Numbered from the stretch's first letter, positions 17,081 through 25,588 are shown. The stretch: 40,568 nt of DNA from Sphingobium ummariense RL-3 (GCF_000447205.1 NZ_AUWY01000054.1:1-40568), one strand, 5' to 3'. The notes: generated by a model not told the origin, from the letters alone. Translations and numbers: made by a program.

Positions 17081-17760
17081 TTCTTGCTTTTGCGCGGGGT
17101 GAACTCGACCTGGGTGACGACCTGGTCCAACGCATCGACATGCAGCACGGCGTCATATTTGCGTGCCGCCTTGTACGGTTCGGCGGGGCCGCCGCCGAAC
17201 AGCTTGGCGAAGAAGCCGCCGAAGCCGCGCCCCTTCTGGCAATAGGGGCTGACGCTGACCGATCCGCCGCTCTGCGCGACCTCGTTCAGCCACGCGCCGA
17301 GCGGCGCGGGCGCCTCCTTCGCGGCGGGATAGGGCGTGTCCATGTCGACCACCACGGCCCGTGATCCGCGCAGCTTGGTGCGGAGCATCCGGTCGAAACC
17401 GGCGGGGTCGCCGAAGCGCAACGCCGGTTTCGCCACAGGGCGGTCGCAGGGCTTGAGGACCGAGGGGGTCGCCGCCGGCGTGCGTGTGGGCGCGGTCCCG
17501 CCCGTTACAGCCGTTCGGGCCGGTTCAACGGCCTGCGCGCTGGCAGGAGTCACCTGCGGCGGGTGGGCGATGGGCGCTGGCGACGGCGGTTCCGCTGCGA
17601 TGATCCGCACGCCGCGTCCGCTGGCGCTGGTGGACGGCTTTTCCGCCGGATCGGCGGCTTGCGCCCAAGCGCCGGGTGACGCGGAAGTCCATGAAAATAC
17701 AACAGAAACAATAGACAGGGTCAGCAACCGAGTGCGCCCCGATCCACTCCGAGTCTTCAT
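17077..17760 (-). CDS. exported protein of unknown function, first gene of the caspase operon
   Basis: 227 residues. A basic N-terminus, a hydrophobic core (about 12-25) and a probable cleavage site at AWA-Q make a Sec signal peptide. Residues 35-100 are Pro/Ala/Thr-rich and disordered. The C-terminal part (about 103-220) is folded-looking, with two cysteines (C104 and C173), a VVVDMDTPYP strand and a Gly-rich loop GRGFGGFFAKLFGGG. I do not recognise a family. Its stop overlaps the caspase-SUMF1 start (ATGA), so the two products are probably made in fixed ratio and may act together. The promoter must lie in the 77-bp gap shared with the divergent metacaspase gene. Confidence 0.7.
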   Translation of the reverse strand: MKTRSGSGRTRLLTLSIVSVVFSWTSASPGAWAQAADPAEKPSTSASGRGVRIIAAEPPSPAPIAHPPQVTPASAQAVEPARTAVTGGTAPTRTPAATPSVLKPCDRPVAKPALRFGDPAGFDRMLRTKLRGSRAVVVDMDTPYPAAKEAPAPLGAWLNEVAQSGGSVSVSPYCQKGRGFGGFFAKLFGGGPAEPYKAARKYDAVLHVDALDQVVTQVEFTPRKSKK

Positions 17761-17837
17761 ATAGTTATTGCCCCCTACAGCATGCTCTGATTATGGTCAT
17801 TCGTCTGGGGAGGCAACAGAAAAGCGTGGGGGAACAA
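17761..17837. promoter_or_regulatory. divergent promoter region of the protease cluster
   Basis: 77 bp separate the start of the minus-strand operon (17760) from the preferred metacaspase start (17838). The stretch is AT-richer than its surroundings and contains TATAGTTATTG next to the minus-strand start. The metacaspase ribosome-binding site GGGGGAA ends 4 nt before its ATG. Both sides of the cluster must be expressed from here, so joint control by one regulator is likely. I cannot assign exact -35/-10 boxes. Confidence 0.45.
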
Positions 17838-19511
17838 ATGCCAGTAGTCCGATGGGGGCGATGGGTCACAGTAATTTACACCCTTCTTCTATCGTTTCTT
17901 AACCCAGGTTATGCGCTGGCGGAAACGCGTGCCTTGCTGGTGGGCGCGTGGAAGTTCGGATCGGCGCAGATCATGGACCTCGCCGGTCCCGAAAACGACC
18001 TGCAGGCGATGGAGATGCTGGTCCGGGGCCAGGGCGCCACCGACGTCACCGTGTTGCGGAACGAGGGGGTGAGCCGCACCACGGTGGAAACGGCGCTCCA
18101 TGCGCTGGGCCTTCGCTCGAAGCCGGGCGACTGGATCTTCTTCTACTATACCGGCCATGGCGCGCTGGCCGATGCGGCGGTCAAGAACACGCGCGACGGT
18201 GACACCGATCAGTTCGTGCCGCTTCCTGGCTTCGACCCCGATCGCGAGGATCCGGAACGCTACATCGTCGACAAGGACTTCTACAGCTGGCTGGCTCGCT
18301 ATGTCCCGCGCGGGGTGCAGGTGCTGATGATGGCCGACACCTGTCATTCGGGCACCATGCACCGATCCGCCGACCCGCGCGCGATGGGCATGACGCCCCG
18401 GCTAACGCTGGGCAGCCGCACCATCGCCTTGGGCGCCCGGCCGGCGCCCCGATTCGCGAGCGTGCTGGCCAGTGCGGACGGCACGGCCAGCACAGTGGAC
18501 AGGGACGACCTGCCCAACCTCTTCTTCATCGCCGCCGCCCGCGACGACCAGATCGCCTGGGAAGACAGCCTGCCGGCGGCCGGCGCGCCGACGCGCGGCT
18601 TCCTCACCTGGTCCTTCGAGCAGGGGATGACCACAGCCGGCGCGGACGGCCGTACCCTGGCGGCGGATCAGAACGCCGACGGCACTGTATCGATGGGCGA
18701 GCTCGGGGCCTATCTCAACCAGCAGGTGCGGATGCTGAGCGGGCAGCGGCAGGAAAGCAACATTGTGATCCCGCCCGGCCGGGAAGGGCAGGGCCTGTTC
18801 GCCACCGCCCCGCCACCTCCCACCCCGCCCGTTCCGCCGCCGCTTCCCGGCCTTTATGTCGCAGACCTCAAGGCGCGCGCCTCCGTGACGGGCGACCACC
18901 CCTGGCGCATCCTGCCAGACGGCAAGGGCGCGGATTTCGTGTGGGACGCGGCGCAGCAGACCATGCTCCGCCGGACCGGCGATGTCGTGGCGCAGAATGT
19001 GAAGGGCGCGGCGCAGGTGCGCGGCGTGATCGACAAATGGGGCGCGATGCAGGCCCTGCGCCCCTTCCTGACGGAGGAGCGCGCCCGGCTGATGATCGGC
19101 CCGCTGGAAAATGGCGCGCGCTATCCGTCCGGCGCGCCCGTCACCCTCGCCCTCGTCCAGCGCCCCCCGCAGGAGGACGCCGCCCCATCGGACCGCTATG
19201 CCACCGTCTTCAATGTGGCGTCCGACGGCACCGTGCAGCGGCTTTATCCCGTAACGCCGGCCGACGGCGACGGGAAGCTGGCGCCGGGCCAGTCGCTGCC
19301 GCTGCTCGAAAGTCAGGTGGTGGCGCCCTATGGCGCCGACCATGTCGTGGCGCTGCTGACCCCGCAGCCGCCCGAATCGTTCCGGCTGCTGCTGCGCACC
19401 GTGGAGAACCAGCGGTCGGCCATGCGGCTCGTCGATCCGATCAAGGTGCTGCTCGCAGCGCCCGGTCGCCAGGCGAGCCTGTCGATCGGGGAACTTTATA
19501 CCGGCAACTGA
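17838..19511 (+). CDS. exported metacaspase (C14) with DUF4384-like tail
   Basis: 557 residues from ATG 17838, chosen for its RBS and because it places a signal peptide (about 1-28, ending GYALA) at the N-terminus; the frame is open to an upstream GTG/ATG at 17793. The caspase domain (about 30-270) has His107 (YYTGHGAL) and Cys169 in DTCHSG (167-172), the classic metacaspase dyad. An acidic insert, DGDTDQFVPLPGFDPDRED, follows the His. A Pro-rich linker (about 325-340) leads to a DUF4384-like domain (VFNVASDGTVQRLYP ... PYGADHVVALLT). It is divergent from the caspase-SUMF1/papain operon and convergent with the aldolase gene. It is an active periplasmic Arg/Lys-type protease by family; the target is unknown. 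Confidence 0.9.
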   Translation: MPVVRWGRWVTVIYTLLLSFLNPGYALAETRALLVGAWKFGSAQIMDLAGPENDLQAMEMLVRGQGATDVTVLRNEGVSRTTVETALHALGLRSKPGDWIFFYYTGHGALADAAVKNTRDGDTDQFVPLPGFDPDREDPERYIVDKDFYSWLARYVPRGVQVLMMADTCHSGTMHRSADPRAMGMTPRLTLGSRTIALGARPAPRFASVLASADGTASTVDRDDLPNLFFIAAARDDQIAWEDSLPAAGAPTRGFLTWSFEQGMTTAGADGRTLAADQNADGTVSMGELGAYLNQQVRMLSGQRQESNIVIPPGREGQGLFATAPPPPTPPVPPPLPGLYVADLKARASVTGDHPWRILPDGKGADFVWDAAQQTMLRRTGDVVAQNVKGAAQVRGVIDKWGAMQALRPFLTEERARLMIGPLENGARYPSGAPVTLALVQRPPQEDAAPSDRYATVFNVASDGTVQRLYPVTPADGDGKLAPGQSLPLLESQVVAPYGADHVVALLTPQPPESFRLLLRTVENQRSAMRLVDPIKVLLAAPGRQASLSIGELYTGN

Positions 19512-19520
19512 GCGGCTCCC

Positions 19521-20282
19521 TTATTCCTTCCAGCCCGGATCGATCCGGTCGATCACGCGCACCATTGCCTCGAAATCGGGCACCCCCGGCCCCGTCGGCA
19601 GCTGCATGCCGGCCAGGTCGCGCTGGTGCACGGCGATCACCTCGTCCGGGATATCGACGGGCGTGCCGGCCGACCCGGTCGCAACCTGGATCTCGCAGGC
19701 GCGCTGGAGGATCCAGTACATCAGGAAGGCGGCGGGCAGGGTCGGCGCCATCACCAGCGCGCCGTGGTTGCGCAGCATCATCACCCGCCGCTGGCCGAGA
19801 TTGGCGATCAGCCGTTCGCCTTCCTCCGGCCGGATCGTCACCCCTTCGAAGTCATGATAGGCGATCCGCCCCGCAAAGGCCGCGGCGTAGAAATTGGTGG
19901 GACGCAGCCCCTCCCGCGTGGCGCTCACCGCCATGGCTGCCGTGGTGTGGGTGTGGATGATGCAATGGGCGTCGGGCAGGTGGCGGTGAAACACGCTGTG
20001 CTGGACGAATCCCGCGCGGTTGACCGGATAGGGACTGCCGTCGAGCACATTGCCGTCGAGGTCGATCTTCACCAGGTTCGACGCCGTCACTTCCGAATAA
20101 TGCAGGCCGAACGGGTTGATCAGGAACGCGCCCTCCTCGCCTGGTACGCGCAGGGTGATGTGATTGTAGATCAGTTCCGACCAGCCCATATGGTCGAAGA
20201 TGCGATAGCAGGCGGCGAGCTGGCGGCGTGCCTCGCGTTCCTGCGCGGACGGCTGGGCATGATGCTGTATGGCTGTGGCCAT
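19521..20282 (-). CDS. class II aldolase/adducin family protein
   Basis: 253 residues. The Zn ligands typical of L-fuculose-phosphate/L-ribulose-phosphate aldolases are present: two His in [13 protein letters not shown] (about 109-115) and one in LRNHGALVM (about 175). The substrate-loop stretch [17 protein letters not shown] is conserved. It is cytoplasmic and soluble. It lacks the sugar-phosphate aldolase context, and many such proteins are annotated only at family level, so the substrate is unassigned. The start ATG has a very strong AAAGGAGG. It is monocistronic and convergent with the metacaspase gene (9-bp gap). Confidence 0.88.
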   Translation of the reverse strand: MATAIQHHAQPSAQEREARRQLAACYRIFDHMGWSELIYNHITLRVPGEEGAFLINPFGLHYSEVTASNLVKIDLDGNVLDGSPYPVNRAGFVQHSVFHRHLPDAHCIIHTHTTAAMAVSATREGLRPTNFYAAAFAGRIAYHDFEGVTIRPEEGERLIANLGQRRVMMLRNHGALVMAPTLPAAFLMYWILQRACEIQVATGSAGTPVDIPDEVIAVHQRDLAGMQLPTGPGVPDFEAMVRVIDRIDPGWKE

Positions 20283-20508
20283 GGCGATCCTCCTTTGTCT
20301 TTATGCGACGGGAGTATCGCGCCGCACGCCGCGCAAGTCGAGCGAAATGGCTTTGGGGTTGAATTCGCGCGACTCTGCTGTTAGGGCGCGGGCCGCACGG
20401 CGCAGGATGACCTGCGACGACTCATGGCTATTGTATTTCGGTAGGCCCGTCGGGAAGGGCGTTCGTCCCCGGCGCACCGCCCGTATTCGACTGGAGATTG
20501 ACTGGCTT
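20283..20508. promoter_or_regulatory. 226-bp divergent intergenic region upstream of rpsU and the aldolase
   Basis: This region must hold promoters for the aldolase (minus) and rpsU (plus). A weak candidate for rpsU is TTGAAT at 20359-20364 with a TAGGGC hexamer about 17 nt downstream. No repeat, terminator or structured RNA element was recognised. Confidence 0.35.
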
Positions 20509-20715
20509 ATGCAAATCATCGTTCGCGACAATAATGTCGACCAGGCCCTGCGCGCGCTCAAGAAGAAGCTGCAGCGCGAGGGCGTGTATCGCGAGATGAA
20601 GCTGCGCCGTCATTACGAGAAGCCGTCGGAAAAGCGTGCCCGCGAGAAGGCGGCGGCGGTTCGCCGCGCGCGCAAGCTGGAGCGCAAGCGCGCCGAGCGC
20701 GACGGCGTCCGTTAA
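20509..20715 (+). CDS. rpsU: 30S ribosomal protein S21
   Basis: 68 residues, beginning [20 protein letters not shown], then [24 protein letters not shown] and a Lys/Arg-rich helical tail, all typical of S21. It is a component of the small ribosomal subunit near the mRNA platform, needed for initiation. GGAG lies about 12 nt upstream of the ATG. It is followed after 73 bp by the FKBP gene on the same strand; the two probably share the terminator at 21365-21389. Confidence 0.96.
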   Translation: MQIIVRDNNVDQALRALKKKLQREGVYREMKLRRHYEKPSEKRAREKAAAVRRARKLERKRAERDGVR

Positions 20716-20788
20716 GGACATCCTGCCGGGGCGCGGTGCGTCCCGCGCTTCCTGTCGAGCCTGACTCCATCCTTCCGAGGCGTATCCC

Positions 20789-21340
20789 ATGTCCACGACG
20801 GCCGTTCCCCTTCGTCCTATCGCCAAGGGGTCGCTGACGCGGCTCTGGATCGGCGTCGCCGCCGTGGCGCTCGCCGCCGCCGGTCTCGCCTGGGCGGGGC
20901 AGCAGGGCGTGAAAATGTCGCCCGCGGGTTTCCTGGCGCACAACAGTGGCGAGGCAGGCGTGATCACGACTCCGTCGGGCCTGCAGTACAAGGTGCTGGA
21001 GGAAGGCGAGGGGCCGAGCCCCACGACCGCCGACGTCGCGCTGGTGGGCTATAAGGGCACGCTGCTCGACGGCACGGTGTTCGACGAGAACCCGCAGGCG
21101 CCGATGCCGGTCGACGGTGTCGTGCCGGGCTTCTCCGAAGGCCTGCAGAAGATGAAGAAGGGCGGCAAGTACCGCCTGTGGATCCCGCCGCAGCTCGGCT
21201 ATGGCGAGCAGGCGACCGGTCCGATCCCGGCCAATTCCGTGCTGGTCTTCGACATCCAGCTTCACGACTTCAAGTCGCGCGCCGACATCATGCGCATGCA
21301 GCAGATGATGCAGCAGCAGGGCGCCGTCCCCGCGCAGTGA
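20789..21340 (+). CDS. FKBP-type peptidyl-prolyl isomerase, membrane-anchored
   Basis: 183 residues. One N-terminal hydrophobic segment (about 19-37) anchors the protein or acts as an uncleaved signal, placing the rest in the periplasm. The FKBP domain (about 60-162) starts TTPSGLQYKVLEEGEG and contains GTLLDGTVFDEN, VPGFSEGLQKMKKGGKYRLWIPPQLGYGE and the closing strand SVLVFDIQLHDF. These are the normal FKBP active-site elements. A Met/Gln-rich tail follows. Role: folding of exported proteins. A strong terminator lies 24 bp after the stop. Confidence 0.93.
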   Translation: MSTTAVPLRPIAKGSLTRLWIGVAAVALAAAGLAWAGQQGVKMSPAGFLAHNSGEAGVITTPSGLQYKVLEEGEGPSPTTADVALVGYKGTLLDGTVFDENPQAPMPVDGVVPGFSEGLQKMKKGGKYRLWIPPQLGYGEQATGPIPANSVLVFDIQLHDFKSRADIMRMQQMMQQQGAVPAQ

Positions 21341-21364
21341 TCGTCCCTGAAGGGGAGCATCGAG

Positions 21365-21389
21365 GGGTCCGCCTTGCGGACCCTTTTTT
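21365..21389 (+). terminator. Rho-independent terminator after the FKBP gene
   Basis: Perfect 8-bp stem GGGTCCGC (21365-21372) / GCGGACCC (21376-21383) with a 3-nt loop, followed immediately by six T. It ends the rpsU-FKBP transcript just before the convergent AI-2E transporter gene. Confidence 0.92.
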
Positions 21390-21392
21390 GCG

Positions 21393-22484
21393 TCAGGGCC
21401 GGCCCGGCGCGACCTCGATCAGGCTGCTCCCCTCTCGTTCCGCCTCCAGTGCCTTGGACCGTTCCTCCAGATAGACCTTGAGCATCGCGACGATGGGGTC
21501 GGCCAGGAACAGGCCCAATATGCCGAACAATGCCCCGAACAGGATCTGCGCGCCCAGTACCAGCGCGGGGGCAAGGTCCGTGGCACGCTTCGCCACCATC
21601 GGCACGATCAGATAGCCGTCGATGATCTGCACGGCGAGATAGACGCCGAACGCGTAGAGCCCCGTGTCCGACCCGGCGGAAAAGCCGACCAGCACGATCA
21701 GCACGCCCGAAATGATCGACCCGATATTGGGCAGGAAGGCGAACAGCCCCGTCAATATGCCCAACAGCGCCGCCATCGGCACGCCGCCCGCCCAGAGCAG
21801 CAGCCAGGTGCCGACCCCTTCGACCGTCATGCCGACGATCCGCCCGAACATCAGCCGCCGCAGGGTCCACGCCATGCGGTCGGCGATCCGGTAGAAGCGG
21901 GTGCGCCTTCCCATCGGCAGCATCCAGGCGACGCCGCGCTCGTAGAGCTTGGGCTCCACCGCGATGAAGATGGCAAGGACCAGCATCATGACCCCGCTGG
22001 TGACGACGCCCACGACCGTCCCGACCGCCGCGGTCACCCGTCCCAGCGAACTCATGGCCTGCTGCGCGAGGCTCTTCAAATCCCCCGGGGTGGTTGTGAC
22101 GCCGATCTGTTGGAGCCAGCCGCCGATGCGGCTGACCTGCGCCTCGACGATGACCCGCATTGCCTGCGCCTGCGCCCCCAGGCTGGAACCGGTCAGGTAG
22201 AAGGTGTAGGCGAGGAAGGCGAAGGCGGCGAACAATATGATGGCGAGGCGCCACCCGCGCCCCACCGGCAGCACCCGGCCCAGCAGGCGCGTGCCCCCGT
22301 CCATCATCGACGTCAGCACCAGAGCGCCCAGGATCAGCATGATCGGCTGGGCCAGCAGCACGACCAGCGCGACCGCGATTCCCATGCCGATCCACACGCC
22401 GGCGCGCTTCATTTCGTGCTGGACGAGGGGGCTGCGCAGTTCGCTCGGGCCGGGTTCCTCGATATGGATATGCTTGCCGCTCAA
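21393..22484 (-). CDS. AI-2E family transporter (PerM/YdiK-like)
   Basis: 363 residues with about eight membrane segments: two near the N-terminus (about 28-60), one at about 75-100, then a soluble segment with VSRIGGWLQQIG, and a cluster from about 165 to the end including GILTGLFAFLPNIGSIISG and VQIIDGYLIVPMVAKRATDL, the family signature region. These permeases export small molecules or ions; autoinducer-2 transport is only one proposed role. The start is TTG 22484, because no ATG or GTG is available between the lepB stop and residue 25. It follows lepB by 22 bp and is probably the last gene of the pyrE-pdxJ-acpS-lepB operon. Confidence 0.88.
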   Translation of the reverse strand: MSGKHIHIEEPGPSELRSPLVQHEMKRAGVWIGMGIAVALVVLLAQPIMLILGALVLTSMMDGGTRLLGRVLPVGRGWRLAIILFAAFAFLAYTFYLTGSSLGAQAQAMRVIVEAQVSRIGGWLQQIGVTTTPGDLKSLAQQAMSSLGRVTAAVGTVVGVVTSGVMMLVLAIFIAVEPKLYERGVAWMLPMGRRTRFYRIADRMAWTLRRLMFGRIVGMTVEGVGTWLLLWAGGVPMAALLGILTGLFAFLPNIGSIISGVLIVLVGFSAGSDTGLYAFGVYLAVQIIDGYLIVPMVAKRATDLAPALVLGAQILFGALFGILGLFLADPIVAMLKVYLEERSKALEAEREGSSLIEVAPGRP

Positions 22485-22506
22485 GCCCCGGCCCCGCTGA
22501 TGACTG

Positions 22507-23394
22507 CTAGGATGCGGGGGTAACGCTCGCGGGTCTCAGGCTGTTCCCCGCGCGGCCGCCGCGCAGCGAATGGAACCAGCTGATCGGGTTCCAGGTCGCG
22601 TCGCCGTCCAGGCTGAAGGTGATGAACTCCGCGCGCCCGCCGATCGCCTCCCACGGCACCGGGCCGCCCAGGCCGTTTTCCTCCAGCGGCGCGCGGCTGT
22701 CGGCGCTGTTGTCGCGATTGTCGCCCATCAGGAAGACATGGTTTTCCGGCACGCGCACCGGACCGTACCAGTCGAGCGGGCTCGGCCCCATGTCGATCGT
22801 GATATAGGTCTTGCCGTTGGGCAGCACTTCCTGCCGCACGGGAAGCTCGCAATAATCCTTGCCGTCCTTGCCCGTGACCCGGGCGCCGGGGAACTGGAGC
22901 GGCGGGCAGGGGGCGTTGCCGTCCACCGGGATGCGCATCGGCTTCAGCGCCTTCTGCGGCACGGGGACGCCGTTCAGGATCACCTGTCCGCCGCGCACCT
23001 CGATCACGTCGCCGGGCAGGCCGATCACACGCTTGATATAATCCTCGCGCCGGTTGGCGGGCGATACGATGACGATGTCGCCGCGTTCGGGCAGATGGCC
23101 GAAGATCCGGCCCTTCAGGAAGGGCAGGGGGTGGAAGCTGGGCGAGACATAGGACCAGCCATAGGGGAATTTGCTCACCACCAGCCGGTCGCCCTTCAGC
23201 AGCACGGGCATCATGGATTCGCTGGGGATGTAGAAGGGCTTGGCGACGAAGCTGTGGAAGGCGAGGACGGCGAGGATCAGGAGCAGGATGCTCTTCGCCT
23301 CCTGCCACCAGTTGACGCCCTGCTTGGGCGCATCGGCCTCGGGCGTGGGCGTCGTCGAGGCGGGATCGGTTTCGGACATGGGGGCTGCCGTCAT
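22507..23394 (-). CDS. lepB: signal peptidase I
   Basis: 295 residues. A single N-terminal membrane segment (about 34-51) anchors a periplasmic catalytic domain. The nucleophile Ser60 lies in IPSESMMPVL and the general base Lys121 in EDYIKRVIGLPGD; MGDNRDNSADSR is the conserved box E. It cleaves signal peptides from exported proteins, which includes the many secreted products encoded in this window. The start could be ATG 23394 or the in-frame ATG at 23379. It follows acpS by 46 bp and precedes the AI-2E transporter gene. Confidence 0.95.
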   Translation of the reverse strand: MTAAPMSETDPASTTPTPEADAPKQGVNWWQEAKSILLLILAVLAFHSFVAKPFYIPSESMMPVLLKGDRLVVSKFPYGWSYVSPSFHPLPFLKGRIFGHLPERGDIVIVSPANRREDYIKRVIGLPGDVIEVRGGQVILNGVPVPQKALKPMRIPVDGNAPCPPLQFPGARVTGKDGKDYCELPVRQEVLPNGKTYITIDMGPSPLDWYGPVRVPENHVFLMGDNRDNSADSRAPLEENGLGGPVPWEAIGGRAEFITFSLDGDATWNPISWFHSLRGGRAGNSLRPASVTPAS

Positions 23395-23440
23395 GATGGG
23401 CCTTGCAGGATAGGGAATGGGACGCGCGGTGCAACCGCCC

Positions 23441-23842
23441 TTACAGCGGCAGCGCCTCTATGATGACGAAGGCCTGGGCCCATGGATGGTCGTCGGTGAG
23501 CGTCAGGTGAACGACGGGGCGGTACCCGGCGGGGACCAGCGCCTCCAGTGCGGCCAGCGCGCCGCCCTCCAGCGCCAGCGTCGGAGCGCCGCTGCGCGCG
23601 TTCACGACGCCGATGTCCTTCATGAAGACGCCGCGGTTGAAGCCGGTGCCGACGGCCTTGGAAAAGGCCTCCTTGGCAGCGAAGCGCTTGGCGAGCGTGC
23701 CCGCCTTGGTGAAGGGCCGGCGGTTCGCCTTGGCCCGCTCGACATCGGTGAAGCAGCGCCGCTCGAACCGCTCGCCGAACCGGTCGAGCGAATTCTGGAT
23801 GCGCTCGATATTGCAGAGGTCGGAGCCGAGACCGATAATCAC
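23441..23842 (-). CDS. acpS: holo-[acyl-carrier-protein] synthase
   Basis: 133 residues. It transfers phosphopantetheine from CoA to the Ser of acyl carrier protein. The metal-binding Asp8 ([14 protein letters not shown]) and Glu58 ([12 protein letters not shown]) have the standard spacing. The start is GTG 23842, giving the canonical protein start; the frame is open further upstream but that part is encoded in an intergenic repeat. The Shine-Dalgarno GGAGGA (on plus-strand 23850-23855) lies inside the left arm of repeat A. It is in an operon between pdxJ and lepB, the common alphaproteobacterial arrangement. Confidence 0.94.
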   Translation of the reverse strand: MIIGLGSDLCNIERIQNSLDRFGERFERRCFTDVERAKANRRPFTKAGTLAKRFAAKEAFSKAVGTGFNRGVFMKDIGVVNARSGAPTLALEGGALAALEALVPAGYRPVVHLTLTDDHPWAQAFVIIEALPL

Positions 23843-23847
23843 GTGGT

Positions 23848-23973
23848 CATCCTCCCCTGCAAGGGGAGGTGGCAACCCGAAGGGTTGACGGAGGGGTGTC
23901 CCCCTCTCGATAGGGCGACACGCACCCACCACCCGCTGCGCGGGCGGTCCCCCTCCCCTTGCAGGGGAGGATG
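23848..23973. repeat. structured intergenic repeat, copy A (pdxJ-acpS gap)
   Basis: The terminal arms 23848-23869 and 23952-23973 are perfect 22-nt reverse complements. Inside are a hairpin CAACCC-GAA-GGGTTG (23873-23887), the conserved motif GACGGAGGGGTGTCC, a TCGATAGGGCGACAC stretch and a hairpin CCCGC-TGC-GCGGG. A homologous element with different but equally paired stems lies at 34793-34908. The left arm provides the acpS ribosome-binding site and the right arm ends 11 bp from the pdxJ stop. Confidence 0.85.
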
Positions 23974-23984
23974 TTGGAGAAGAT

Positions 23985-24719
23985 TCACCGCGCCAGATCC
24001 ATCTGCCGCCGCATTTCGCGGATGCTGCCCTCCAGGCCGCCGAAGATCGCTTCGCCGATCAGGAAATGGCCGATATTGAGTTCGGCGATCTGCGGGATGG
24101 CGGCGATCGGCGCGACATTGTCGAAGGTCAGGCCATGGCCGGCGTGGGGCTCTATGCCGTTCTTCGCCGCCAGCGCAGCCGCATCGGCGATTCTGCGCAG
24201 TTCGGCGGCCCGGGCGGAGCCGTCGAGATGGGCGTAGGCGCCCGTGTGGAACTCCACCACCGGCGCACCCAACCGGATCGCGGCGTCGATCTGCGCGGCG
24301 TCGGGTTCGATGAACAGGCTGACGCGCACACCCGCCTCGCCCAGCGCGGCCACGATCGGGCGCAGTGCATCGAACTGGCCGGCGGCGTCCAGGCCCCCCT
24401 CGGTCGTGCGTTCTTCCCGCTTCTCCGGCACGATGCAAGCGGCGTGCGGCCGATGCTTCAGCGCGATGCCGAGCATTTCCTGTGTCGCCGCCATCTCCAG
24501 GTTCAGCGGTACGGTGAGAGCCGCCATCAGCGTGGCGATATCCTCGTCGCGGATATGGCGCCGGTCCTCGCGCAGATGTGCGGTGATGCCGTCCGCGCCC
24601 GCTTTCACCGCCAGCAGCGCCGCCTCGACCGGATCGGGATGGGCGCCGCCGCGCGCGTTGCGGATCGTCGCCACATGGTCGATATTGACGCCCAGGCGCA
24701 GGGGCGATGCGGCGGCCAA
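23985..24719 (-). CDS. pdxJ: pyridoxine 5'-phosphate synthase
   Basis: 244 residues, full length for PdxJ. It condenses 1-deoxyxylulose 5-phosphate with 3-amino-2-oxopropyl phosphate in vitamin B6 synthesis. Conserved parts are [18 protein letters not shown] (active-site His), [23 protein letters not shown] [25 protein letters not shown] and [14 protein letters not shown]. The start is TTG 24719, 4 bp after the pyrE stop; no ATG fits the expected N-terminus. It is in an operon with pyrE upstream and acpS downstream across repeat A. Confidence 0.95.
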   Translation of the reverse strand: MAAASPLRLGVNIDHVATIRNARGGAHPDPVEAALLAVKAGADGITAHLREDRRHIRDEDIATLMAALTVPLNLEMAATQEMLGIALKHRPHAACIVPEKREERTTEGGLDAAGQFDALRPIVAALGEAGVRVSLFIEPDAAQIDAAIRLGAPVVEFHTGAYAHLDGSARAAELRRIADAAALAAKNGIEPHAGHGLTFDNVAPIAAIPQIAELNIGHFLIGEAIFGGLEGSIREMRRQMDLAR

Positions 24720-24723
24720 GGCG

Positions 24724-25305
24724 CTACTGCTTCCGGCTGCCGGGCTTGATCGCCGGGATCGCCGCCAGCTCGGGCGGCAGGGCGTCGGCGTCGTAGACCG
24801 GGAAGTTGATGCTGACGAGCGGATAGAAGGGCACGCCCAGATCGACCTCGCCCGCGGACCGGTCGACCAGCGCCGCCTCCGCGATCACCACGCCGCCGGC
24901 CTCCGCCACCGCATCGATCGCCTGGCGGGAGGAAAGGCCGGTGGTGACGACGTCCTCCACCATCAGCACCTTCTGCCCCGGCGCGATGGTGAAACCGCGG
25001 CGCAGCTCGAACGTGCCCTCGGGCCGCTCCAGGAAGACGGCGTCCTTGTCCAGCGCCCGGCCGATCTCATGGCCGATGATCAGGCCGCCCATCGCGGGAG
25101 AAACCACCAGTTCGATCTCCTGCCGCAATTCGCGCGGCAGCTTGTGGACGACGGCGCGGGCGAGCCGCCCCGCCCGCTCCGCGTTCATCAGGACGCGCGC
25201 GCATTGCAGGTAGTTGGCGCTGCGCCGGCCGGAGGAAAGGATGAAATGCCCTTCGAGCAGCGCCCCCGCCGCCCTGAATTCCGCCAGTACTTCCTCGTCG
25301 GTCAT
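24724..25305 (-). CDS. pyrE: orotate phosphoribosyltransferase
   Basis: 193 residues. It converts orotate plus PRPP to orotidine 5'-monophosphate in pyrimidine synthesis. The PRPP-binding motif [14 protein letters not shown] is intact, and the catalytic loop region around [13 protein letters not shown] is present. It is the first gene of the minus-strand set pyrE-pdxJ-acpS-lepB and is divergent from the cytochrome oxidase operon across 283 bp. A second pyrimidine-family gene (dihydroorotase-like) lies at 36999-38330. Confidence 0.94.
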   Translation of the reverse strand: MTDEEVLAEFRAAGALLEGHFILSSGRRSANYLQCARVLMNAERAGRLARAVVHKLPRELRQEIELVVSPAMGGLIIGHEIGRALDKDAVFLERPEGTFELRRGFTIAPGQKVLMVEDVVTTGLSSRQAIDAVAEAGGVVIAEAALVDRSAGEVDLGVPFYPLVSINFPVYDADALPPELAAIPAIKPGSRKQ

Positions 25306-25472
25306 CCGATAATCAATCCGTTGCTGTGCGCTTCGCCGGGTCGTCCGGACGTGATGTGCACTTCCTTATTAAGGGAGCCTGAGCGGCGCCCGCCGCGCCC
25401 CTGTGCGCGAGACAGCGGAATAGGCGGGCGACGGAGGCGTTGCAACAGCGAAGAAAATCTGCTCCTGCATGC

Positions 25473-25501
25473 TTGAGGCGGGAAAAAACCCTGCCTATAA
25501 G
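25473..25501 (+). promoter_or_regulatory. sigma70-like promoter of the cytochrome oxidase operon
   Basis: TTGAGG (25473-25478) and TATAAG (25496-25501) are separated by exactly 17 nt, 88 bp upstream of the ctaC ATG. The spacer contains GGG-AAAAAA-CCC. This is the best promoter match in the 283-bp pyrE/ctaC divergent gap and the first gene it reads is ctaC. The leader up to the start is about 80 nt and holds no recognised riboswitch. The rest of the gap must also contain the pyrE promoter, which I could not pick out. Confidence 0.6.
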
Positions 25502-25588
25502 CCGCGGCAGACCGACCGGGCGGGGAGGAGCGCGTCTGCGCCTGTTCCGTTGCAGCGGCGCCAAGGGGTTACGGGGTAAGAAGACGCT

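Noticed and set aside
23848..23973. CRISPR array or tandem repeat
   Set aside because: The element is a single folded unit with inverted arms; there are no regularly spaced direct repeats here or elsewhere in the window.
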